This document shows, piece after piece, positions 54,167-64,000 of a stretch of 64,000 nt of DNA. A program made the translations under genes and the position numbers. Source of the stretch: Pseudopyrenochaeta lycopersici (lineage: Eukaryota > Ascomycota > Dothideomycetes > Pleosporales > Pseudopyrenochaetaceae); the NCBI GenBank assembly GCA_003313425.1, contig NHZP01000109.1, forward strand, positions 1-64,000, read 5' to 3'. The first letter of the stretch is position 1. The number at the start of each line of letters is the position of its first letter. Under the pieces are notes generated by a model. That model made no database searches and was not told where the DNA came from. It saw only the letters and a program-made list of their open reading frames with translations.

Positions 54167-55211
54167 ATCTTGGGAAAGGATCAGGAAGCGATTGCATCTG
54201 TCAAGAGCGCTCTGTCGGAGCACTTCAAGATGAGTGATCTGGGTCCAGTCGCCCACTATCTGGGAGTGAAGGTGATCCGGGAGGATACCTCGCGGGGTAG
54301 TAGGATTAAGCTAACCCAACGCGCATATGCTGAGAAGGTGTTGAGAACCTTTGGAATGGCAGACTGTACTCCTGTGTCGACTCCAATGGACGAGAAGCTT
54401 GTGTTGGAACCCAGTAATGAGGCGTCAGACTTGCAGGACCGGAAATGGTATCAGCGAGCGGTTGGGAGCCTCATGTATCTGATGCTCTGTACTCGCCCGG
54501 ATATTGCGTATGCGGTCAGTCAGCTGGGTCGCTTCGCCGCCAATCCGTCACAGAAACACCATGCGGCCTTGAAGAGGCTTCTTCGGTACCTGAAGGGTAC
54601 CAGTGACTACGGCCTGGTAATAGATACGCAAGATCAGCCAGGTATCCTGACGGGTTACACAGACGCGAACTGGGGAAGAGATGATGATCGCCGATCAACT
54701 GGGGGTTACGTCTTCACATTTGCCGGCACCGCCATCAGCTGGAAGTCGAAGCGTCAGGCTACTGTGGCGCTGTCCAGCTGTGAGGCCGAGTACATTGCGG
54801 AGTCTGAGGCCGCGAAGGAAGCGATATGGCTGCAGCGACTGTTGTGTCAGCTGCGAGTTGACCTCTCTCAGCCGAGCGGGCCTGAGCCAGTAACCATACT
54901 CGGAGACAATCGAGGGGCCCTGGCCCTGGCCAAGAACCCGATGTATCATGCGAGAACGAAGCACGTGGACATCCGGTACCACTTTGTACGAGAGAAGGTA
55001 GAGGAGCAGCTTGTTAGGATGGAATGGATCGCAGGCGAGTTGAACCCAGCGGATGGACTCACTAAGCCGTTGAGCAAGACGAAGTTTGAATCCTTTCGGC
55101 GAATGGTTGGCTTGCGAAGGATCGATGAGTAGGGCAACGTCTCTGGAGCATGAACGACGTGTGCGTGCCTAGCGGCAATTGAGGGGGAGCACTGCCCTCA
55201 TCGAGGGGGAG

Positions 55212-55335
55212 TGTCAAGATGGGCGATGAAGGCAGTGGTCATGTGACCTTGTCTACATGACTAATTAGCGTCATTACTTAGTCTCAGGCTCAGCTTGATT
55301 AATGAGATAACTCTTACACCCCCAAAGTTTTGACA
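55212..55335 (+). repeat. Copia-A copy 2, 3' LTR
   Basis: 124 bp, preceded by the polypurine tract CGAGGGGGAG. Confidence 0.95.
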
Positions 55336-55340
55336 CGATC

Positions 55341-57828
55341 ATGGACCGAGGTGGGCGGAGCCACAGAACTCCGCTTTCCCTTCACGCAGTCGATGTGGAA
55401 CAGAGCTGATCGATGGCGTTTGTAACACGGGCGATATGTCGAGCGACCTTTGTCCTATGGTCCGTCTACCTGACTGTAGTCGGAGCTTGTGGAATGTGAG
55501 CTTTGCGGAATGTTGTGTCGCGAGCTGCCTTGCCCTGTGGCCCCACCATGCAGTAGGCGTCTTTGGCGATTATAATAGTAGGAGCAGAGATTGAATCAGT
55601 CAAAGTCAAGCGTCGTATGCTACAATGGTATTTTGACCAAGGGCTTGAACTCGAGATCTGCACCGCTGTGGTCGAGTATCGATTGGGAACCTGAAGCTAC
55701 AAATGTTCGCGATGTTGTGGTGTTATGCGTGCTCCATTGCAAGACACCGACGGCTAACCAGCGAGCGCGCTGTTGTGGCGCAAGAATGGAATCGAGCGGT
55801 GGGGGGCGCCAGTGATGACAAGTTAAATGAAAAAGCGAGTGTTCGCTTCTTCTCTGCGGCACGGTTAAGCGTGCAGGCCATCCCTGCCGTCCCCGCCGCC
55901 ACGTTGGACCGAGCGGGCGCAACCTCCACACCTTCGCTTATCTTTTCCAGTCGGGATCACAGGGCTTATACTGAACCATTCGAGTGAAGACTTGTCGCAG
56001 GCCAAGGCATCATCTCAGGGAACCTGAGGAAGAACTGCATTAGTAATCTTGCCATATAATCTCAGACGTGCGGGGTCAGGTTTATAAGACCAAGACACAA
56101 TACACACACAATACAACTTTTCTGCTCATTATCAATTATTTTGACTTCTCATCATTTTAGCACGTCCAGTGCGACAAGACTCAACGCCTGCTCGCGGGAC
56201 GCCCGTAATTTATCGTCGTTGACGATTGGCAAAAGGTACTATACACGCCTAATACTGCACGCACGTAGACTCGCGTGATTCACTATGCTTGGACGAGCGT
56301 GCACAGACGAGCGTGCACACGCTTTAGCGCCGCTAACGTGCCAGGGGAGACGAAATGCAGCGACTGAACAAGGGCTCTGGTTGGCGGAGGATTTCTCTCC
56401 TGTCACCAATTAGCACATGCTTTTCGACAGTCCGCCTGGTACATTCTTGAGCGTCGATATTCTGCTGCGCGCGCTGGATTTGCAGACACAAATCGATCAA
56501 AATCGAGGCTCACTGCATCCGTAATCAAGCCAGGCAGGTACTATTGGATGTCGGCACTGAATTTGCTTCCTCGCGTCGTCGGGATTTCTGCGCTATAGTT
56601 AAAAAGCACACTGATCACTGTGTCCATCAACTCTCTCTGTGTCAGGAGCTGCCACTTGCCGAAGGAGGTGAGGGACTGACTGTGAAAAGGCTGAACTGCA
56701 CCCTGTATACGAGTCCGCTGCACTGAAGCATAATTGCGAGATTATAACATCTGTCATGAGCGTCAGTTACGAGGCGGAGGGCCTCATGCGGCATTGCTAC
56801 CGGACGTGGTAATCGAACCATACGCCGGTGTGAGGACAATTTAGCGGATGTAAAAGCAATAAATCGCACGATAGTTTAGGGCCTCGTGGTTATCACGGCC
56901 ATTGTCATGAATGTCGCAGTACGCGCAAGGCGTCCCTTCTCCAGGAGTTGGAGGGAATTAATAGCAACTCTATCATGGCGACAGCTTTCATGCAAGCGCT
57001 GTACATGATAATTAGGTTCAGGTTATCGAAAATACCGGTTTGTATAGCTGTCCATGCATACATACCTAGCCCGTCGTGCTCACCTGCTCACGAGGCGAGG
57101 AGGTTTAGATGCAAAAACCAATGCTTCGTTACAGTACCACCGGTGGTGCAAACGGCTTTCTAGGTGGGGCGGACTGTAATTACCATCTCTAGCCCTACGA
57201 ATTTCTTTTTGCATTGTCGCATCCTCTCATTAGCATTGCTGCCTGCCACGAACTCAGAGGAGAGACTGCTCCGATGGCTAGTTTAGTGAACAGAGTTCTA
57301 AGCGTTTGTGGCCCCTTCGAGCATTTCAAAATAAGGGAAAGCGACCACAGACTGGACGCCGGTGACCAGCCTGACCATTCGGGGACACTGTCTTTGGTAT
57401 GCAAGTAGTCAAGGATTCATTATTTTCCTTGATAGCACCGCCCCTTTTATCTCTAGTGCAAGTCGACATATGACGCTCTTGGAAGCTGTTACATGGAAGA
57501 TCCTTCGGTTCTTGTGCAAGTTGTAAAGGATGTGAACATGAAGGAGCACTTTGATACTTGGCATACCTCTGTCTTTGGCCAAGCTTAGTCTTACAAAGTA
57601 GATATGGGTATCGCTGAACGAATTGTGTACGTATCGTCTTGCATTGATTATAAAGCAAAAGCCAGTCTCAATCCATGGGACAGCTGGGATACTCATATTA
57701 GACCTTTTACATCGAATCTGTTGGAATCCGCCAGAAACTACTGCCAGAGTGGTTGCAACCATCAATCCGGTCTATATATCGATAGTCAGATACACTCGTC
57801 AAAAGCAGGTTGAAGCATCAAATGGACA
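55341..57828. other. Intergenic, no recognisable gene
   Basis: About 2.5 kb with only short frames. A 14-bp direct repeat (GACGAGCGTGCACA) occurs twice near 56292-56325. Nothing else was recognised. Confidence 0.5.
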
Positions 57829-58803
57829 TCATTCTGCTCTTCCATAACCGCTTCTAACAGAATCTTCCCTGAGCTCTACCATCCTAGCTTCCACCGAGCC
57901 ATCATCAGCCTGTTCTGAGCTATGTTCTAGCCAGCGAGCCAAAGCCTCTACTGCGGGCTCAATCGCTTTCTGGGTGAGAGAGCTGTTATGGTCAGCGGTA
58001 TCGACGACAAACGCGAAATGGCTGATATCTCTCATGTCCTCCATGGTTTCCTGCTCTGAAAACTTTTCACGATCGTCCTTCGCGGGCGATCTGATGCTGA
58101 TATATATGTCCCCATTGTGAAGAAGGCCCGAGGATGCCTTTGCCGCGTTGACCAGACCATGGAATGGATGCTCAGGGTAAGGGTCTTCCTGGACGCAGAG
58201 TGACAAGAGAAGTGCGTCCAGGGTTGATGTACCAACAGTTTCGGGGTTTGTTATGCCGTAATTGTGCGTCGTGATGTGGTCTGATGGCTCATGGGTTTTG
58301 CGGGGCTTCCATATGAATCTAGCCAAGTTTAGCTCGCTGCATGCTGAATGTCTTGGATGGACACTCGCCATACATATCACATCGCTTTTGTGCAGTTTCC
58401 GGGCCGTGGACTAGACGAGAGTTATCACATAGCTCTGCCAAGCTGCGCCTAAGCGTCAAAAAACCAGCCCATGCAGTGTAAGATGACGGAACTGCACATA
58501 GGCGAAAATAGTGCTCATGAATAAGTTTCAAAACGGACCGACAATCCTCTGTCCCTTTTTTGAGGCGACCGAGAAGTATAGCGAGCGGGCTGTAGGTCGT
58601 AAGTGCTGACTGAATCGGAATCGTTACGTGGCATACCTTGAGACGCCACTGGCGCAGATGAAAGAGAAGAGCTGCCATGGCTCCGGGGCACGTTGGAGGC
58701 CGTTCCGCATTTGGATCTTTCTTAGTAGAACGTCGAGCAAGTCGAGTACATTCTCGGCCGACACGTCGCCTTTGAGTATCAACACATTACGGCGGGGTTC
58801 CAT
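57829..58803 (-). pseudogene. Degenerate patatin-like protein
   Basis: Exon 1 (58803-58637) opens MEPRRNVLILKGDVSAENVL. An intron at 58636-58590 (GTATGC...CAG) joins in frame to exon 2, SPLAILLGRLKKGTEDCRS. In patatin-like fungal proteins the equivalent region reads as a DGGG(I/V)RG oxyanion loop, then a GxSxG serine motif followed by (I/L)AI(M/L)LGRL. Here LGRL is kept, but both the glycine loop and the serine motif are replaced. Near 58386-58389 the frame shifts (one extra A in AAAA, element sense) into VICMASVHPRH and continues to HPFHGLVNAAKASSGLLHNGDIYISI and a stop at 57829. If the family call is right, no lipase activity is possible. Family assignment is tentative. Confidence 0.4.
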
Positions 58804-59166
58804 GATGCTGGTATAGGAGGCAATGCTCGCGTTCCTGCTGTATTCGACCTCCTATCGCGGTATTGCACAGTAGGGGCCTGTCGACGTAACGATTGCTCAT
58901 GAGTTGATCGCAAGGGTGACGCTTTTGTAGCGGAAGCCACTTTCACGTCAGCGTTCACAATCAGTCAGACAGCGATAGCAATACTACAAGGTCGCATCAT
59001 CAGTAAGCTTCTAATGTGTATGCTTTACACAAAGATGACAAGCACGCAGTAGGCAAGCAAATCAAGAACAGATTTAAATTGAGTCCCGCCTACCTTCTCT
59101 ACTACTGTGTCAAGATACACCATCGATTGCCGTACTCTGAGACGCAAAACACGATTAATCTTCGCT

Positions 59167-59931
59167 ATGGATGCTAACCTTCGTTCCCACAAGTGGGTGT
59201 TACTTGCGTCACTTGTACTTCTTCTTGCGGCTATTGCTCTGTGCTTTCTTTGCGTTCTCTCCGGTGTACGTCCAGGATGGCTCAGTGACTACCACATTGT
59301 CCGCGTAAGTCACCTTGTATGGACTGTCAGATAACAAAGAGCACTTACGCTAATCTATGGCCAGATTTCGGCTTTCCAAGACGCTCTCGAACAAATGGTG
59401 GGTACAGTCCCCGCTCTTGGTAGTGTATTAGGGACGACACTCGATAAGCTTTTGGAGAAGACTGGTGTCCCTGAATCTATTGCCATATATGCCACAAGCT
59501 ACTGCAGTCAAAGTCACAAAACAGGTCCTAATCTAACAACACAATGTTTCTCGCATGGGTCGTCAAGGTTTGATATCGCCACTGGCTTGCGCATCGCCAT
59601 GGCCATTTGCTATGCGCTGAGTATCACTTCCACTGTGGTCAGTCTAGCTTTCTGGCTGCACTGGATGCGGCGCGATAGCGAGAAATCCAGACACCGGGCC
59701 AAAGCGTGCACATGGATTGCGTGTGGCGCGGTGGGCTTTGCATCCACCACTACTACGGTAGTTGCGTATGCAGTGTATATGGTGCTCGCCAAGAACCTGC
59801 CGCAAGCTGTTCTTTCCGTGAAGATCGGTGGCCAGTTCCTCGCCCTCACGTGGTCTGCCTGTATGTGCTTAGCGTTGGCATTGGCTATGACCCAGTCATT
59901 GAAGATGCCGTATGCTCAGCAGCTTCACTGA
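59167..59931 (+). CDS. SUR7/PalI-like four-helix membrane protein
   Basis: Two exons (59167-59304 and 59365-59931) joined across a 60-nt intron (GTAAGT...CCAG), giving 234 aa. Four hydrophobic segments are visible: LLASLVLLLAAIALCFLC near residue 12, IAMAICYALSITSTVVSLAF near 120, IACGAVGFASTTTTVVAYAV near 158, and FLALTWSACMCLALALAM near 200. A long loop after the first segment contains two Cys (ATSYCSQSHKTGPNLTTQC), as in SUR7/PalI and claudin-like proteins, where that loop is extracellular. SUR7 proteins mark plasma-membrane eisosome domains; PalI acts in ambient pH sensing. Which subgroup applies cannot be told. The first in-frame ATG was chosen because it places the first helix 10 residues in. 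Confidence 0.7.
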
Positions 59932-60391
59932 AAACCTCGGGCCGTCAAGGCGGCTTTTCTGTTTGAGAATCGTGCGGTACGTCCAATGGGCTTAAACACT
60001 GGGTCTGGTATCTGGGACCAACCTATGGCCACAGCGGGGCCGCAAAAGTCTACTTTCTTTGGTCCACTGCTTGTGTGAGGAGTTTGTTCGAGTATCAGCG
60101 TACCCTTGCCATAAAATTAGGAACATGTTGTCTTATTGTGCCGTCTAAAACATAATACCATATATAAACAAACCCACCACAAAGAATTGTAACCCTTCTG
60201 ACACCATGAGGTAGTAGTCAGCACGAATATGGCAGACGTTGAACAGGCATGGCTCCGGTGAGGACTTTGTGTGTCATCAAAGCTCAGGCCACGCAGGAGC
60301 ACGAACGAAGACTAGAGCAATGAAACCTACGCCGCTCAATATGGCCCAAGAAGTATATATTGTATGGATTGATACTGTATATGCGATCCTC
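59932..60391. other. Convergent 3' intergenic region
   Basis: No gene or repeat seen between two convergent stop codons. Confidence 0.6.
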
Positions 60392-63343
60392 TTAACGTAA
60401 TCTAGGGCGTGTCAATGAAGAGCTCGTGTAGACAGCAGCAGTCGGATGTTCTGTGCTCCCAAGTCTCTCAGAAATGACAAAAACAGTCTCCAGCCCATAT
60501 CTTTCTATCGCTTGGTATAGTTGCTCATAGGTTGCAGCGTATCTCATTGTATCGTTATCCTTAAGTTTGTACCCGAATGTTGATAGTGAATCGATTCTTT
60601 TCTGGCTTTGCACGAACCGTTCGGTCGAGCGTGCATCGACTGGGGCACGATAGAACATACCGGGCTTCAGACTCGATTTATACAAGACGGAGCGGGGTCC
60701 CGTTTTGACAGGTTTGTCGGCCTCTATTTGAATGATGACCGTAGATTCTCTGGGTGCTCGTGGTACGACGGCTCCTACTGGAAGTGACTCTACAGCTAAC
60801 CTACCTGTTTGACTGTGATATGGTAAGTCTATCTGAGACGTCGATGTACTTTGGTTGTCCTCTCGTAAAGGACAAGCCTGGTCTACTTGCGTCTCATTCA
60901 TAGTGGTATCTCCATCGCTTGAAAATGGATTGCTATGATACAGCAGCTCTGTATATGCCTCTATGGGATCAGACCTGCATATAATTCCCGAGTTCATTAC
61001 TTGAGGGGTCAGTGGGCGTCTATTAGGACTGTATATGCTAGGGCTATTCGTGATTATCGTTTTGGGAGAAGACTTTTCCACTGTAGAGTATCCTACCTCC
61101 AAGCTGCCACGCCAGTGATTCACGCTGCTGATTCTCTGTTGATGAGTGCTCGAAAATGGTGATTCAATGCAAAAGTCTTCTCGCGACACCTTTGGACTCC
61201 ATTCTGGTGACCAGACTCCTACTGATGGAACACTTGATGTGGACTTATAGGAGGACATATTACGGCTTCGGCGTCGCTTTGAGGGAGTAGAAGGGAAACT
61301 AAAGTCCCGATCTTGTGTGGCATTCATTGTGAAAGTAGGTGGGAGCCTCTTCCTCATGCATTCTGTTGAATGCGTGGTATCTACAGCTGACGTCTTCTGC
61401 CCAACAATGGAGCCAGCCTGTGAGCGCACGGAAACTGTCTGGATGTGGGGGCGACGCCAAAGAACGCTCGCTGCGTCTAGCTCTGACTCGCTTGCTGCAT
61501 GCGAAGACAAACCCGAGATAGAGTCTCGATCGTCAGCTGTGCAAAGGCTTGCGGGGCCTCTATCGCGGAAGGGAAAGTTTTCTAGCATAGCGTGGAAGGG
61601 GTCCAAGGACACTGTTGGCGAGTTGGGAGGTAATGGGTCTGCCTCGAAACCGGATGTGATGCCAAACAGAAAGATGCGAACAATGTGCTTCGCCATGGAT
61701 GGCTGTGACAATAGAACCTCAGGAGGATCTCGTGTGTGAATCTGATCATAATATAGAAGGCTCGTAGCTGTTGCGCTTTTGAACAGTGAGACGCCATGTC
61801 GTCTCATTACGTCGACGTCTTCCGAATCCGGATACCTTGACGATGTGTTTGCTGGTGTGTCTATTGCGATATCGTTTTCATCGCCGTCTGGGTTGCATAG
61901 ACTCGGAGTTATGTCGCCGACACAGAAGCGATGAATCTCCTGTTTAACTAGGTTCCTGAGTTGTGTTATGCTGACCGATCCTTCAGGAAGTGCTGCCCGA
62001 ATGGTGTGGAGGAAGACGTGTTGGTAACAACGGTCGACGAGCACGTCCTTCTGGAATGTGGAAGCTATGGATATCCTTCCAGATTGTGAAAGCATGTCGA
62101 ATTCCCTTTCCAAGACTCTTTTGACTCGCTTTCGTAACGTATCGTGTCTCGCCCTCCTCATGCCGCCGAGTATGGGTGTCAGGGCTCTATGAACTCTCGA
62201 CAACAGTAGCCGTACATCTTCTGCAAAAGTTGTCAAGGTCAAGATGGGACCTTGCCGGCAGACCGCCGTCTTCACTGCCTCGCGGAGCGTTTTATCTGTT
62301 AACTGGGGAAGGATTTGTCCGCGCTCAAAGGTGTGGACAATGTAGTCGTGGTCAGCCTTCGATAGCTGTGGTGCTCGAGACTGCAGCATACGGATTGAAT
62401 CAGGATCAATCGATCGTACCACTGTGGGGTGCCAATGTAGCGATATTTCTTGCCATTGGGATGCGATACCCTGGATGTAGTTGATGGCCTCCTGCAATAT
62501 GTTGGATACAAGCTAGATCAGAAACTACGCGTCGGCTTCCACTTACTTCAGTACACCACGACTTGCGGATGTCGTTGAGATAGTTGAAGGACTTGGTCGT
62601 CCATATGGCGGGGAGCTGACCCAGTGGATGGAAAGCCTCAGGCACTCCTTTTGTGGAGCGGACCAGATGTGCAGCTTGATTCAGATCAGGCGTGAGCGGG
62701 TGCATGTACTGCAGCTGTATTGTCCCTGTGTGCTGTGTCGCTGCGCCAAGTATGTCGCAGACTGCTCTATGCTGACTGTTTAATGCTGCCTGATTGCTGT
62801 GAGAGCCGTCTGAATAAGCGCACGTTAGTGAAGAATAGATCAAATATAGTGCTAAAGCGGCTGAAGTCGTTTCCTTACATCCCTTGAACCGGTCATCGCT
62901 CGGGAGGTCGTCTTACCATCACGGAAGAAGTCAACCACCCACCATCGCTCTTGCGGTTCAAGTGAACCGAAGGTTTGGGCTAGTCCCCAGGCTGTGGATG
63001 ACCATGCAATTTCCAGCAGAGCTATTCCTCTTGTGATACATATTGTCGCTTCTTTCCGGAATCTTACGCAAGGAAATTCGTTCGTTTCCAACCTTCTCCA
63101 ACCCGTCTCCGTTCTGCTTTCCCATGCGGACCTAGAGATTTCGGCTTGGAGATGTTTTTCCTTGAGCCATGGCTTGCAAACCTCGTGTCTGTATTGCTGG
63201 TCCAGTTTTTTTTGGGCGTCCCTACACTCGGGAGAGAGATGGTGAAAGGGATCAGGGTGGGGGTATCGTGCTATCTGGGATAGCTGTACTATGCCTGAGC
63301 CAAGATACCGTTCGTGGTCAGTACCAAATCCAGTATCTTCCAT
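60392..63343 (-). CDS. DUF3723-like protein, three exons
   Basis: Exons 63343-62917, 62809-62547 and 62491-60392 join in frame across introns of 107 and 55 nt (donors GTAAGA and GTAAGT, acceptors CAG), giving 929 aa. The N-terminal part (RYLGSGIVQLSQI, EFPCVRF, ERWWVVDFFRDG, then a helical region with SKADHDYIVHTFE) resembles fungal DUF3723 proteins, which have no known function. Those proteins, as I recall them, carry a conserved Cys-Leu-His-Gly-type motif upstream of the WWVVD block; here the region reads ICITRGIALLEIAW. The C-terminal 450 residues are Ser/Thr/Pro-rich and basic (PSKRRRSRNM may be a nuclear signal), probably disordered, ending in a short folded-looking segment (YAATYEQLYQAIERYGLETVFVISE). 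Gene structure is well supported; family call is moderate. Confidence 0.65.
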
Positions 63344-63572
63344 GGCTCATTGTCGTGATCGTTTTCCTCAAAGAATTTTTGAAGTATTACCCTCGTGGGA
63401 CCTATATTTCACGGGATGGTGCTCAGAGGCTGACCAGTAAGCGTCTTGGTCAACCTTATCAGCAATTTCAGCATTCGTGTATGCGCTGCCAGCCTTCACT
63501 ACTAATTCTGCCTTCTTCCGACGGTTTGCTTCATCATATCGACCGAATCATCTCACTTGCTCGACAGTAAAC

Positions 63573-64000
63573 ATGAGTGGGATTCTTAAACCACTGCAAC
63601 TTCTGCGGAATGTTAGAAGGGACATGATTTCTGGCAGACTTGAGGACGGAGACTATACTCCAGGACTATATCGGACAATTGGTAGCGTCACCTATTCCAT
63701 CTTACCGAGACGCAAAAACCCTCGTCTGAACACGTTCGTCCTCAAAAAAGCTGTCTCGACCAACATCGCAGAAAAACTTGCTGACCTAGGTCCTGTAAAC
63801 ACCCTTTTTACTTTCGAGGTGTATGCAAATGCAGCCATCATTCCAAGCTTCACCGATGCGGCAAGCCTAGAGGATATTCTGGTGGTGCGAGCTAGTTGGC
63901 CGTTCGATCCGGAACACAGCCGGATTCTAGTCGCAGACGTAAGCACGCCTCAACAGGTGACATACACACGCTGACAAGGCTAGATTCTTGCTGGCCTTTC
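63573..64000 (+). CDS. Hypothetical protein, 5' part, runs off the window
   Basis: From ATG 63573 (context AAACATGA) the frame is open for 123 codons to about 63938, where GTAAGC offers a donor; the next acceptor would lie beyond the window. The protein opens MSGILKPLQLLRNVRRDM and contains GSVTYSILPRRKNPRL and EKLADLGPVNTLFTFEVYAN. No family recognised. A 32-codon open extension upstream starts only at GTG. It is divergent from the DUF3723-like gene with about 230 bp between start codons, so they may share a promoter. Confidence 0.5.

Larger units (their letters stand above)
48800..55132 (+). pseudogene. pol: Copia-A pol, copy 2, interrupted by hAT-2b
   Basis: Pol runs open from the gag stop to 51327, just after the RT motif YVDDLLILG, where hAT-2b is inserted. 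It resumes at 54167 with the duplicated target and continues through RNase H (CEAEYIAESEAA, TKHVDIRYH) to the stop at 55132. Each half matches copy 1 in translation. Reading into the hAT adds about 15 foreign codons before a stop, so RT lacks its thumb and RNase H is not made. The LTRs remain intact, so the copy could still be moved in trans. Confidence 0.95.
46626..55335 (+). mobile_element. Copia-A copy 2: Ty1/copia retrotransposon carrying nested hAT-2b
   Basis: Plus-strand copy with 124-bp LTRs identical to each other and a perfect 5-bp target duplication CGATC (46621-46625 and 55336-55340). Without the nested hAT (51328-54166) and one copy of its 8-bp duplication, it matches copy 1 in length and gene content. 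It lies inverted relative to copy 1 with about 9.6 kb between them. Confidence 0.96.

Noticed and set aside
31151..55345. The 8-mer CGATCATG lies just left of Copia-A copy 1 and just right of copy 2, suggesting one event joining both outer flanks.
   Set aside because: Copy 2 already has its own matched CGATC duplication, the sequence after 55340 does not continue the PKS, and the match is short enough to be chance.

Overview
The window is from a filamentous ascomycete fungus. Introns are 46-107 nt with GT...AG ends and GTAAGT-type donors. Gene types are Pezizomycotina-like: a reducing polyketide synthase, a COMT-type O-methyltransferase, a SUR7-like four-helix membrane protein and a DUF7492-like secreted protein. 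The transposon mix (hAT, Tc1, Tad-type LINE, Ty1/copia) also fits. No rRNA, tRNA or CRISPR was found.

Layout. 1-5.3 kb: a decayed F-box/2EXR-like gene, a frameshifted nucleoside 2-deoxyribosyltransferase-like gene and an intact secreted protein with a predicted mature N-terminal His. 5.8-9.6 kb: the 3' end of a LINE with a (TG)n tail, split by a complete hAT element (hAT-1) with a perfect 8-bp target duplication. 10.2-11.5 kb: an intact Tc1-like DD34E transposon. 11.5-16 kb: no recognisable gene. 16-31.2 kb: a ruined biosynthetic locus, with an O-methyltransferase and a highly reducing PKS (KS-AT-DH-cMT-ER) that were about 1.4 kb of sequence apart before Copia-1 inserted. 31.2-37.0 kb: Copia-A copy 1, which ends the PKS before any KR or ACP. 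37.7-40.5 kb: hAT-2 copy a. 40.6-45.1 kb: a hypothetical gene, a probable telomere-binding (Telo_bind OB-fold) gene of four exons, and a frameshifted maltose-acetyltransferase-like gene. 46.6-55.3 kb: Copia-A copy 2, inverted relative to copy 1 and carrying hAT-2 copy b inside its reverse transcriptase. 57.8-64 kb: a degenerate patatin-like gene, a SUR7-like gene, a 929-aa DUF3723-like gene and a partial gene at the edge.

Main points. (1) In both Copia-A copies gag and pol share one frame, separated only by a UGA followed by CUA, with a 6-bp hairpin 10 nt downstream; this is a readthrough arrangement rather than frameshifting. (2) Copia-A copy 1 is a chimera. Its right LTR and neighbouring leader differ from the other three LTRs, and its flanks share no target duplication, so the PKS 3' end was probably lost by recombination between retrotransposons. 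(3) Copia-1 has at least eight nonsense codons, each explicable by one C-to-T (or G-to-A) change in a CpA context, plus an integrase deletion, yet its LTRs look identical. (4) Five host-type genes carry 1-nt frameshifts in short homopolymers, which means either real decay or uncorrected sequence error. (5) The two hAT-2 copies appear identical, and Copia-A copy 1 preserves the unoccupied insertion site.
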